Shown in pieces: positions 9,582 through 17,191 of a stretch of 38,470 bases of DNA. Made by a program: the position numbers and the translations under genes. Within the stretch, counting starts at the first letter, position 1. Each line of letters starts with the position of its first letter. Source of the DNA: an uncultured Oscillospiraceae bacterium. Lineage in GTDB: Bacteria > Bacillota > Clostridia > Oscillospirales > Oscillospiraceae. The notes beneath the pieces were generated by a model. That model was not told where the DNA came from. It worked only from the letters and a program-made list of their open reading frames with translations, and made no database searches. The DNA is taken from positions 1 through 38,470 of the forward strand of contig CAJTLI010000007.1 of the NCBI GenBank assembly GCA_910577525.1. The letters are read 5' to 3'.

Positions 9582-9788
9582 ATGGAAATGCTTCTGTCGG
9601 TCCTGTATGCCTTTCTGGCCGTCACCAGTCCCATCTGGCCCTTTGTGTTTGTCTGGAATCTTCTGGCCTGCGTCAAGGGGATCGTACAGCAGAAGGAGGA
9701 GCGGGACTATCATGAAAACTATCTGCTGGCCGCTGTCAGCCTGGTTTGCATGACCGTACCCCATTTTCTGTCCGCATTTTTAAAATAG
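9582..9788 (+). CDS. Small two-helix membrane protein
   Basis: A 68-aa protein with two hydrophobic stretches (about 3-30 and 47-66) joined by a charged loop (QQKEERDYHEN). It starts 22 nt after pgcA stops and has a weak purine-rich SD (GGGGA). No family is recognised. Position suggests co-transcription with pgcA. A double hairpin terminator follows. Confidence 0.6.
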   Translation: MEMLLSVLYAFLAVTSPIWPFVFVWNLLACVKGIVQQKEERDYHENYLLAAVSLVCMTVPHFLSAFLK

Positions 9789-9797
9789 CCCCACCGG

Positions 9798-9874
9798 CGG
9801 CCCCGGAGCTTTGCCCCGGGGCCGTCCCCATAGAAAGCCAGTCCCCCGGCGGAGCGGTCCGCCGGGGGTTTTTT
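9798..9874 (+). terminator. Tandem hairpin terminator
   Basis: The first hairpin is 9 bp (9798-9806 with 9816-9824). The second is an 11-bp perfect stem (9843-9853 with 9858-9868) followed by six T (9869-9874), a strong Rho-independent terminator. Confidence 0.88.
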
Positions 9875-9900
9875 AGACGCATTGAATCAGTGCTTCCTAT
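9875..9900. repeat. 26-nt dispersed repeat, copy A
   Basis: AGACGCATTGAATCAGTGCT and the next six bases match 22 of 26 positions with 24888-24913. It lies 32 bp beyond the stop of the minus-strand EamA gene. The role is unknown. Confidence 0.5.
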
Positions 9901-9932
9901 CGTCAGGCCGCCGGCCCGGAGTTTTTGGGCCC

Positions 9933-10820
9933 TCAAGGGGAGGCGGACGGCGCGGGGCCCTTCGGCCCGCCGTGGCTGTGGAGGAGCAGCGCGGACAGGA
10001 CCAGCCCCGCGCCCGCCAGACTGTAGGCCGGCAGCGTCTCCTGATAGACCAGAATTCCGGCCAGCAGGCTGACCAGCGGCTCAATCAGCGTGGTAAACGC
10101 GGCCTGTTCCGCCCCGATTTGCCATACGCCGGCGGTCAGGCATCTGTGGGCGGCACAGGCGCAGCAGGCCATGGCCCAAAAGCTTCCCCAGGCCGCCGGC
10201 CCGGAGGGCGGGACGAGGCCGCCTGAGCACAGCGCCTTCCCCAAAAACAGGCAGGAGGACCCCGCCGCCAGAAAGGTCATTTTGACGGAGCCGGGCAGCG
10301 GCGCGTAGTCCCACCGCTGATTGGCGCAGAGATACAGGGTATAGGTGGCGGCGCTGGCCGCCGCCAGCACAATCCCGGCCCACGCCCCCTGGCCCCGGGC
10401 CCCCGCCAAAAGAGCCATGCCCAGCACAGACAGCGACATGGCCAGCACCGTGCGGCCCTCCGGCCTCCGGCGGGAGAGCGCAGCGTCCGTCAGCGCCACC
10501 CCGGAGGGATACAGAAAATGCAGGACGGCGGCCGTCCCCGTGGGGATATAGTCATAGGAGGCCGCCAGGAGAAACGTGGTGCTTCCCATGCCCAGGGCCC
10601 CCACAAGGAGCAGCTGAAGCGCCTGCTTCCCCGAGGGCCGTATCCCTCTCACGGCGGGCGAGGCAGCCCAGAAGACCGCGTTGGCCAGGGCGGCCGCGGC
10701 GTGGACCAGACATACGATGCTGGCCGCGTCCATCCCGGACAGGCTCATTTGCCGGGAAAAAACCGGAGATATCCCAAACAGGCAGGCCGCCAGCGCGCAC
10801 AAAAAAAGGCCGCGCCTCAT
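9933..10820 (-). CDS. EamA/DMT family transporter
   Basis: A 295-aa membrane protein with about ten hydrophobic helices in two EamA repeats (about 1-135 and 145-285), typical of drug/metabolite exporters. Its ATG overlaps the stop of the upstream flavoprotein gene as ATGA, so it is translationally coupled as the last gene of the PTS/hydrolase block. Its likely job there is export of a product or toxic intermediate (inference). The short C-terminal tail is Pro/Ser-rich and cytosolic-looking. No U-tract terminator is evident after the stop. Confidence 0.85.
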   Translation of the reverse strand: MRRGLFLCALAACLFGISPVFSRQMSLSGMDAASIVCLVHAAAALANAVFWAASPAVRGIRPSGKQALQLLLVGALGMGSTTFLLAASYDYIPTGTAAVLHFLYPSGVALTDAALSRRRPEGRTVLAMSLSVLGMALLAGARGQGAWAGIVLAAASAATYTLYLCANQRWDYAPLPGSVKMTFLAAGSSCLFLGKALCSGGLVPPSGPAAWGSFWAMACCACAAHRCLTAGVWQIGAEQAAFTTLIEPLVSLLAGILVYQETLPAYSLAGAGLVLSALLLHSHGGPKGPAPSASP

Positions 10821-11446
10821 CGGATGTAGTTGAACGTCCTGCGGGGCTGGCCCTCGGGCAGGGGAACCTGATAGGACGCCCTCATTTCCATTAAATACAG
10901 CAGATTCTGCCCCAGGCGCTCCATGATCTGCGCGCCCTCTTCATCCTGCCGCACCTCTCCCGGCCGGTAGCCAAAGGCCAGATTCCAATAGTAAGAGCCG
11001 GCCAGCGTCATCTCGGCGTAGGAGAGATAGTGGTTCAGGCTGTCCAGCGCGCACAGTCCTCCGGCCCGCCTGGCCACGGTCACGGCGGCGGCGGGCTTCA
11101 TGCGCAGGCGGCCGCCGGATACGGAATTGACATAAAAGGCCCGGTCCAAGAAGCATTTCATCCCCCCCGGAATGCCGCCGAAATACACCGGGCACCCCAG
11201 AATGACTGCGTCCGCCTCCTCCATGGCGCGGAGCCACTGGTTGACGCTGTCGCCCTCCAGTACGCAGCGGAGCGACGCGCTGCCCTTGCACCAGCCGCAG
11301 GCGCGGCATCCCCCGGGGGACTCCCCGCCCACCCAAATGATCTGGGTGGATACCCCCGCCTTCACCAGCGGCCCCAGGGCGGCCTCCAGCGCCAGGGCCG
11401 TGTTTCCCCTCTGCCTGGGGCTGCCGTTAAACGCCACCGCCTTCAC
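10817..11446 (-). CDS. Flavodoxin-fold reductase with Fe-S motif (Isf-like)
   Basis: A 209-aa NADPH-dependent FMN reductase-like protein. The FMN phosphate loop is FNGSPRQRGNT (6-16), followed by the cysteine motif C47-x2-C50-x2-C53-x7-C61, the compact spacing of iron-sulfur flavoproteins (Isf). GCPVYFGGIPGGMKCFLDR is the second FMN-binding segment. The open frame runs further upstream inside the SDR gene, but GTG 11446 follows GGAGG by 6 nt and lies 1 nt past the SDR stop. It is probably a redox enzyme acting on the pathway substrate or supplying reduced flavin. Confidence 0.85.
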   Translation of the reverse strand: MKAVAFNGSPRQRGNTALALEAALGPLVKAGVSTQIIWVGGESPGGCRACGWCKGSASLRCVLEGDSVNQWLRAMEEADAVILGCPVYFGGIPGGMKCFLDRAFYVNSVSGGRLRMKPAAAVTVARRAGGLCALDSLNHYLSYAEMTLAGSYYWNLAFGYRPGEVRQDEEGAQIMERLGQNLLYLMEMRASYQVPLPEGQPRRTFNYIR

Positions 11447-11447
11447 G

Positions 11448-12425
11448 TCATACCTCCGGCAGGCCATGGAGCCCGCGCACCGTGTTGATGCTTTTGCGAA
11501 GCCCCTCCTCCAGGCCGGTGGCGGGATAATATCCGATCTCTTTTTCCAGCAGGGAGCAGTCAAACCGCCAGGGGGTGTCGATCTCGCCGGGCTCAGGGGT
11601 CAAATGTACGCCCGGAATCAGGCTTTCCACGATCCTCACCGCATCGGACACAGGGCGCAGCTCTCCCCGGGTCTGATAGGTGGGCGTGTCGTTTTTCGGC
11701 GCCAGAAGCACCTCCCGGAAGATGTCCCCCATGTCGCCCACATACTGCCAGTCCATCACGCTGTCCCCATAGGGGACCGGCCCGCCCGTCCCCAGCGCGG
11801 GCTTGTCGATCAGGGAGGAAAAGAAGGGCGTATAGGAGCTGCTGATAAAGGGTCCGTAGCACAGGTTCACCCGCAGGGCGACGGTGTCCAGCCCGTGATA
11901 CTCCCGGTAGTACCGGCTCAGCCCCTCCAGGAATTCCTTCGTATAGGAGTACAGGCTGCCGGGGCAGTAGGGCGTTTTTTCGGTAAGCGCGCAGTCGGCC
12001 ATCTCCGCCCCATAGCGGGCCGCCCGGTCCGATTTGGTGCCGTAGACCACCGAGGAGCTGGCCCAGACCACCTTGCGCACCTTTTCCTCCCGGCAGATTT
12101 CCAGCAGCTCTTGAAAGGCGTGTATGTTCAGCTGAAGGCTTCCCCTCGGGTCCCGGCGGCTGTCCCGGTTCATCCGTCCGGCAATGTTTGCCACATATTC
12201 GCAGCCGTTGTCCACGATGGCGCGGCGCATCTGCCCGGCGTCCAGCATATCCCCCTTCTGCCGTGTGACCAGCGCGCGCTCCTCATCGGTCAGAATCCAA
12301 TCCAGCCAGCGGCCGTCGTCGCTGCGGGAAAAGGCCACCACCTCGTGGCCTGCGGCGGCCAGGCTTTTCACCACATAAGAGCCCACAAAGCCCGTGGCTC
12401 CGGTTACAAAGCATTTGATTTTCAT
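11448..12425 (-). CDS. NAD(P)-dependent epimerase/dehydratase (extended SDR)
   Basis: A 325-aa extended short-chain dehydrogenase. The Rossmann motif GATGFVG is at 9-15, the catalytic YxxxK is Y159-K163, and WASSSVVYG (121-129) carries the active-site Ser. Family members epimerise, dehydrate or reduce nucleotide sugars or free sugar derivatives. The substrate is not evident. The ATG overlaps the creatininase-family gene's stop as ATGA. In context it probably acts on the deacylated or ring-opened sugar product of the neighbouring hydrolases (inference). Confidence 0.85.
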   Translation of the reverse strand: MKIKCFVTGATGFVGSYVVKSLAAAGHEVVAFSRSDDGRWLDWILTDEERALVTRQKGDMLDAGQMRRAIVDNGCEYVANIAGRMNRDSRRDPRGSLQLNIHAFQELLEICREEKVRKVVWASSSVVYGTKSDRAARYGAEMADCALTEKTPYCPGSLYSYTKEFLEGLSRYYREYHGLDTVALRVNLCYGPFISSSYTPFFSSLIDKPALGTGGPVPYGDSVMDWQYVGDMGDIFREVLLAPKNDTPTYQTRGELRPVSDAVRIVESLIPGVHLTPEPGEIDTPWRFDCSLLEKEIGYYPATGLEEGLRKSINTVRGLHGLPEV

Positions 12426-13204
12426 GGCTCATCCCCCTCGCAATGGTGGGCACGCCGGTACTCCCCCAGCACATAGTCCACCTTTTTTACCATGGCGTCT
12501 ACCTCCGCCCCGATCAGCGCCGCCCCTTTTTCCCGGGTGGCCGCCGTGGCGTCCCCCATGACGCCGGTGTCAGTCACCACATCCCAATAGGTGGGGGTGG
12601 AGTCAAAGTCCTCGGTAAACCGGGGATAGTCGCAGATGGCCCGGTCCATGTACACGCGCTCCGGGCAGCATTCCAGGGCCTGGGAGGTCTCCACCTCGCA
12701 GGCGTGCTGAAAGACGGGGTGGGCGCAGGGGGAGGTGCGCACCCGCTCCGCCGCGGCCCGCATGGCCCCCCGCTCCTCCAGAATGACAAATTTGACATCC
12801 CTGCCCATGTACCGCTCATAGCTCTCGCGCACCGCCTGTTTTACGGCGGGCACGTTGCCGTAATGGTGGCTGTGGATAAAAATCACCCGGAAGCCGTGGT
12901 CGAAAAGGCTGCTCAGGGTGTCCTTGACCACTGCAATCAGCGTATAGTACGACCAGGTCAGCGTACCCGGAAAGCGGTAGAGGGACCAGACCTGCCCCAT
13001 TGGGATGGTTGGAAGCAGGATAATTCCGGTCCGCTCGCAGATGCGCCGGCACTGTTCCGTACAGATGCCGTTGTCCACGTCCAGGGTCATATGGGGGCCG
13101 TGGGCCTCAATGGCGCCCAGCGGCAGGATGCCGGCCGGCATACGCCGCACCGCCTCCTCCGCCTCCGGCCAGGTGAGCCTGCCCCACTCCACAACATTTG
13201 CCAT
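12422..13204 (-). CDS. Creatininase family amidohydrolase
   Basis: A 260-aa protein of the creatininase/MftE/formamidase family, two-metal hydrolases of cyclic or small amides. Metal ligands are visible in LPLGAIEAHGPH (E33, H35) and DVDN (D44), in HSHHYGN (H114), and in the HACEVETS segment matching the family HAGExETS. The start lies 4 nt after the upstream hydrolase stop, and the 3' end overlaps the SDR start. The C-H bond context with two lactonase-like enzymes suggests opening of a lactam or amide in the same substrate (inference). Confidence 0.85.
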   Translation of the reverse strand: MANVVEWGRLTWPEAEEAVRRMPAGILPLGAIEAHGPHMTLDVDNGICTEQCRRICERTGIILLPTIPMGQVWSLYRFPGTLTWSYYTLIAVVKDTLSSLFDHGFRVIFIHSHHYGNVPAVKQAVRESYERYMGRDVKFVILEERGAMRAAAERVRTSPCAHPVFQHACEVETSQALECCPERVYMDRAICDYPRFTEDFDSTPTYWDVVTDTGVMGDATAATREKGAALIGAEVDAMVKKVDYVLGEYRRAHHCEGDEP

Positions 13205-13208
13205 CCTC

Positions 13209-14165
13209 TCATCCTCCTTCCTTCTGTTCCAGGGCCAGGAAGTCCCGGGGGTTGTTCACCAGCAGATCCCCGGCCGTCTGCTCCGCCTCCCTGTGGGTAA
13301 AGCCCTCCTCCATCATCTGGCCCTTGAGCCTGGGAATAAACTGGGCGGGGATGTAGGAAAATCCGGGTCCGCCGCCAAAGGCGGTGAGATAGCTGCGCCG
13401 CGCCAGGTCTCCCCCGATGAGAATGCGCCGCCCATATCCGCAGCGCACCAGCTCCATAATCAGCGAGATCCGCGTCTGCTCCGTGCAGTATTTCACCTTG
13501 CTGACCTGGTCCAGTCCCAGGAAAACGCCGCGGCGCAGGATCTGCTTGTAGAGCCAGAGGTCCGGGTTGCGGTCCATATGCCCGATGCACACCCGGCTCA
13601 GATCCGCCCCCTCCGACTCAAGCAGCTCCAGCTGCTCCAGGGCCATGGTGCCCACCCCGGTGTGGGTGAACAGCGGCAGCCCGGTGTCCCGCTGGACCCG
13701 CGCTACCGCCCGGGCACATTTTTCCTCGCTGGGGGAGATGAACTGATAGCTGGTGCCAAACTTCAGCTGCCCCGGGCGCAGCTTCAGCGGGCCGTAGCCC
13801 TCCCGCACCGCGGCGGACACACGGGCGTAGAGCTCCTCCACGCCGCTGTCCTTCACCGCCTGGGTATGGTGCTCCTTCTGGCCGAAGCCCACCGTCCCCA
13901 CCACGGGCACGCCCGCCTTCCGGGACGCCTCCAGCCGCAGATGGGCGTTGGCCCCAAAGTCCGCCGTGGACGCGTCCACCAGCAGGCCGCCCCCCGCCCG
14001 GGCAAAGCTTTGCAGCTCCTGCGCCATTTTGTCCACGTCGCATAGGGTCAGGTCGCTGTCCTCCGGCCTGTCCACCGGGGGGCGCGCGATCACGTGCTCG
14101 TGATAGTCGATCACGCCCGCCTCCCCGGCCGGCAGGTCCCCCGCCAGCGTACGGATGATTTTCAT
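13209..14165 (-). CDS. Phosphotriesterase-family lactonase-like hydrolase (copy 1)
   Basis: A 318-aa amidohydrolase-superfamily protein of the PTE family. All binuclear metal ligands are present: H22 and H24 (HEH), Lys135 (LKFGTSY, the carbamylated Lys), H168 (FTHTG), H196 (GHMDRN) and D253 (GGDLARRS). Bacterial relatives include lactonases acting on phosphorylated sugar lactones, and PTS-linked members are known. The ATG overlaps the enzyme I stop as ATGA, with AAGGAGG inside enzyme I as SD. It is a paralogue of the gene at 16107-17117, so the pathway has two such steps or two substrates. Confidence 0.87.
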   Translation of the reverse strand: MKIIRTLAGDLPAGEAGVIDYHEHVIARPPVDRPEDSDLTLCDVDKMAQELQSFARAGGGLLVDASTADFGANAHLRLEASRKAGVPVVGTVGFGQKEHHTQAVKDSGVEELYARVSAAVREGYGPLKLRPGQLKFGTSYQFISPSEEKCARAVARVQRDTGLPLFTHTGVGTMALEQLELLESEGADLSRVCIGHMDRNPDLWLYKQILRRGVFLGLDQVSKVKYCTEQTRISLIMELVRCGYGRRILIGGDLARRSYLTAFGGGPGFSYIPAQFIPRLKGQMMEEGFTHREAEQTAGDLLVNNPRDFLALEQKEGG

Positions 14166-15808
14166 TGTTCAGCCTCCTTTTCTGCCGCCCCGTCCAGCCG
14201 CAGGCCGGCAATGCGGCAGCGCATGGGCAGGATATCCCCGGCGGACAGGGACAATTCCGTCACGCCCATCCTCAGATAGGCCAGGGTCAGCGCCGGGTCC
14301 GCCGCGCTTTCCCCGCACACCCCCACGGGAATTCCCGCCCGCAGGGCGCTGGCCGCCGCGCGGCGGATCAGCGCCATCACCGGCTCGGACGCCGTGCGGT
14401 ACAGCTCCGCCACCGCGGGATTTCCCCGGTCAACCGCCAGCGTGTACTGGGTCAGATCATTGGTCCCGATGCTGAAAAAGTCCGCGCACCGGGCCAGCTC
14501 CTCGCTGATGAGCGCCGCCGCGGGCGTTTCGATCATCACGCCCAGGGGAATGCGCTCCGCCACGGGAACTCCCTGGGCCGCCAGCCCGGCCCGCTCCTCC
14601 TCCAACATTGCCCGGGCGCGCCGGACCTCCTCGCAGCTGCACACCATGGGCAGCATGACCTTCAGATTCCCGGCAGCCGACGCCCGGGCCAGGGCGCGCA
14701 GCTGAACGCGGAACAGGCCGGGCCGGGCAAAGCACAGCCGGATGCCCCGGCAGCCCAGCGCCGGATTGTCCTCCCGCTCCAGGGCGACGCCGGGCACGGG
14801 CTTGTCCGCGCCGATATCCAGCGTCCGGACGATGACCTCCCGCCCCGCCATCAGGCGCAGGACCGCGGAGTACGCCGCCGCCTGCTCCTCCTCGCCGGGC
14901 AGGTCCGCCCGGCCGAAAAACAGGAACTCACTGCGAAAAAGTCCGACGCCCTCCGCGCCGGCCCCCAGCGCCAGCTTTGCCTCCGCCGCGCTGGCGATGT
15001 TGCAGTACAGCTTCAGGCTGTGGCCGTCCGCCGACAGCGTGGGCCTCCCGCGAAAGCGCTCCAGCCGCAGCCGGGCGGCCTCCTCCCGGGCGGCCAGGGC
15101 CCGGAATTTTTCCAGCGCCGCCTGTGCCGGGCAGATCAGCAGGCACTGGTTTTCCCCGTCCAGGATGGCGGTCTCCCCCGGTGCCAGGCGGTCCGCCCCC
15201 TCCCCCACCCCCACCAGGGTGGGAATCCCCCGGGCCCTGGCCAGGATGCAGGCGTGGGCGGTGCGGGAGCCCTCAGCCGCCACAAAGCCCTTGACTCGCT
15301 CCCCGGCCCCCAGGACATCGCTGGGCAGCAGCTCCCGGCAGAACAGGATCTGATCCTCCTCCGCCTCTCTCTCCTGCCCGCCGGAGCCGTCCAAAAATCG
15401 GATCAGCGCCGCCGCCGCGTCCATCACGTCCGCGGCGCGCTCCCGCAGGCAGGCGGAGCCCGACCCGCGCAGCATCCCGGCCAGCTGCTCCGCCGCGCCG
15501 CGCACTCCGGCGCCGGCGGAAGCGCCCTCCATGACGGCGGCGCGAATTCCGTCGCTGAAGTCGGGGTCCGTCAGCATGGCCCGGTGCACGTCCAGAATGT
15601 CCGCCTCCTCCGTCCTGCCCTGGGCCCGCCGCTGTTCGGACTGGTCCCGCATCCACGCCGCCGCCGCGCGCCGGGCGGCCTCCGCCTTTTCCCACTCCAT
15701 CTCCGGAGTGCCAGCCGCTTCCGGGCGGGCCGCGGGAGCCCTCGCAATTTGTCTCAGCACGCCGCAGGCATACCCGCCGCAGCCGGCGATCCCTTTTATC
15801 ATCTCCAT
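14162..15808 (-). CDS. PTS enzyme I (PEP-protein phosphotransferase), operon-specific
   Basis: A 548-aa enzyme I, slightly short for the family (about 570). The phosphocarrier His is H185 in SRTAHACILARARGIPTLVG. The PEP-binding barrel has GVGLFRSEFLFF, DIGADKP and the catalytic Cys in GVCGESAADP. It transfers phosphate from PEP to HPr. An SD GGAAGGAG precedes the ATG. Placing EI inside a substrate-specific operon, behind its own HPr, is unusual. It is Ala/Arg-rich and more divergent than a housekeeping ptsI should be, so I treat it as a paralogue. Confidence 0.9.
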   Translation of the reverse strand: MEMIKGIAGCGGYACGVLRQIARAPAARPEAAGTPEMEWEKAEAARRAAAAWMRDQSEQRRAQGRTEEADILDVHRAMLTDPDFSDGIRAAVMEGASAGAGVRGAAEQLAGMLRGSGSACLRERAADVMDAAAALIRFLDGSGGQEREAEEDQILFCRELLPSDVLGAGERVKGFVAAEGSRTAHACILARARGIPTLVGVGEGADRLAPGETAILDGENQCLLICPAQAALEKFRALAAREEAARLRLERFRGRPTLSADGHSLKLYCNIASAAEAKLALGAGAEGVGLFRSEFLFFGRADLPGEEEQAAAYSAVLRLMAGREVIVRTLDIGADKPVPGVALEREDNPALGCRGIRLCFARPGLFRVQLRALARASAAGNLKVMLPMVCSCEEVRRARAMLEEERAGLAAQGVPVAERIPLGVMIETPAAALISEELARCADFFSIGTNDLTQYTLAVDRGNPAVAELYRTASEPVMALIRRAAASALRAGIPVGVCGESAADPALTLAYLRMGVTELSLSAGDILPMRCRIAGLRLDGAAEKEAEQ

Positions 15809-15834
15809 CGGCTATGCGCTCCTTCCGCCCTGAT

Positions 15835-16095
15835 TCACACGCCGTTTTCCAGTATGTACGTCTCCAGCGCCGCGCAGATCTCGTCCTCGTCCGGCCCCTC
15901 GATCCGGAGCTCAATGATCTCCCTGCTCTGCACGCCCGCGCCCAGCACGGAAAACAGCCGTTTGCAATCGGCGCTCCGCTCCCCGCAGCGCAGCAGGATC
16001 TCAGACTGCGCCCTCCGGCAGATCTCCGCCATCTGGCTGGCGGGCCGGGCGTGAAGGCCATATTCATCCTGTACCGTATGTCTCAGTATTCTCAT
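15835..16095 (-). CDS. HPr-like phosphocarrier lacking Ser46
   Basis: An 86-aa HPr-fold protein. The active motif GLHARPAS places the phosphorylated His at residue 15, as in canonical HPr. Gap-free alignment by eye puts C44-K45-R46-L47-F48 where housekeeping HPr has L-K-S46-I-M, so the regulatory serine phosphorylated by HprK is Arg. GTG 16110 is in frame but is part of the SD region. ATG 16095 lies 8 nt after GAGGT and gives the His15 numbering. It sits 11 nt after the upstream hydrolase stop and 26 nt before enzyme I, and probably serves only this operon's relay. Confidence 0.9.
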   Translation of the reverse strand: MRILRHTVQDEYGLHARPASQMAEICRRAQSEILLRCGERSADCKRLFSVLGAGVQSREIIELRIEGPDEDEICAALETYILENGV

Positions 16096-16106
16096 AAGCT
16101 TTGACC

Positions 16107-17117
16107 TCACACATCACAAATTCTTTCCGTTTCAAAGGTCATGCACCGCATGGGGTTCTCAATGTAAAACTTTTCCACCAGCCGGCCGCCGTCCAGCCCC
16201 TGCCGGGCCGCCATGTCCTTGAGCTGGGGGATAAACCACCGCAGGGGATAGCTCAGCCCGGGCCCCCAGCCGTAGTGGGCGTAATAGGAGCGGCGGGCCG
16301 TATCCCCCGACAGGAGAATCTGATCCTCAAAGCCGTCCCGAACCAGCTGGAGAATGTGCTCGATCAGGGCGCTCTCCGTGTGGTACTTGATTTTCCCCAC
16401 CCCGTCGAAGCTGAGAAACGCGCCCTCCTGGGCCAGCCTGCGGTGATACCACAGGTCCAAATTCCGGTCCATGTGCCCAAAGCTCACCCGCCGGAGGGGA
16501 ACGCCCAGCCTCTTCAAAATCTCCATCTGCTGAAGGCCCATGGTGCCCGCCTCCGTGTGGGAGTGGACCGGCGCCCCCGTGGCGAAATGAACCGCGGCGG
16601 CCGCCTCCATGGTCTTGATTTCCAGGGGGGAAATCGAGTTGTAGCCCGTGCCGAACTTCACCTGCCCGGCCCGGAAACAGGTGCCCTCCAGGCCCCGGGT
16701 GATCTCCGCGCCGATGAAGTCCGCCAGAGCCTCCACGCTGGCGCTCTCCACCCAGGCCTGATACGTGGGATACCCGCCCGTAAGCGCCCGCAGATGGCCG
16801 GGCAGCGGGGCGGACCACAGGAAGCTCTTATTGAATCCAGCCGTGGCGATCACATTCACTCCGGTGGACTGGGAAATCTCCGCCACCGCCTCCACGTCCC
16901 GGCCGTAGTCCACGGCGGTGGCGTCCACAATGGTGCGGCCGCCGTGGCCGTAAAACTCCTGCACCTCCCGCCGGGAGCGCTCGGGGTCATCCAGCAGCAG
17001 GTCGCTCTCCCCCCGCTGCGCCCAATAGGGGGGCCTGCATACGATATGCTCATGGGCCAGCGTAAAGCCCATCTCCTCGGGCGGAATGTCGCCCAGCAGC
17101 GTTCTGACAAAACCCAT
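16107..17117 (-). CDS. Phosphotriesterase-family lactonase-like hydrolase (copy 2)
   Basis: A 336-aa PTE-family hydrolase starting MGFVRTLLGDIPPEEMG, a typical family N-terminus. Metal ligands are H22 and H24 (HEH), Lys154 (VKFGTGY), H187 (HSHTEAG), H215 (GHMDRN) and D272 (GDTARRS). The open frame extends to 17261, but ATG 17117 follows AAGGGGTG and matches the family start. It follows the IIC gene after a hairpin-containing gap. By analogy with PTS-linked PTE-family lactonases, it may open a phosphorylated lactone produced by transport. The exact substrate is unknown. Confidence 0.88.
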   Translation of the reverse strand: MGFVRTLLGDIPPEEMGFTLAHEHIVCRPPYWAQRGESDLLLDDPERSRREVQEFYGHGGRTIVDATAVDYGRDVEAVAEISQSTGVNVIATAGFNKSFLWSAPLPGHLRALTGGYPTYQAWVESASVEALADFIGAEITRGLEGTCFRAGQVKFGTGYNSISPLEIKTMEAAAAVHFATGAPVHSHTEAGTMGLQQMEILKRLGVPLRRVSFGHMDRNLDLWYHRRLAQEGAFLSFDGVGKIKYHTESALIEHILQLVRDGFEDQILLSGDTARRSYYAHYGWGPGLSYPLRWFIPQLKDMAARQGLDGGRLVEKFYIENPMRCMTFETERICDV

Positions 17118-17141
17118 AGGATTCACCCCTTGATTTTGGAT

Positions 17142-17178
17142 CATCCACGCCGGAAAGGCTCTCCTTCCGGCGTGGATG
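17142..17178 (-). other. Intercistronic hairpin between IIC and hydrolase genes
   Basis: A 14-bp perfect stem (17142-17155 with 17165-17178), extended by GG/CC past a single bulged A. No T tract on the minus strand. It is likely an mRNA processing or stability element that sets different levels of transporter and downstream enzymes. Confidence 0.6.
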
Positions 17179-17191
17179 GGACCGCGTCTGA

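Noticed and set aside
7811..9676. 621-codon minus-strand frame opposite pgcA
   Set aside because: Antisense shadow. pgcA on the plus strand has full motifs and an SD.
12443..13300. Plus-strand frame opposite the creatininase-family gene
   Set aside because: Shadow frame. The minus-strand gene has metal-site motifs and operon overlaps.
14165..16054. 629-codon plus-strand frame opposite enzyme I, and similar frames at 16101-17534, 24894-26813 and 33321-35318
   Set aside because: All mirror confidently identified minus-strand genes and show shadow-like composition.
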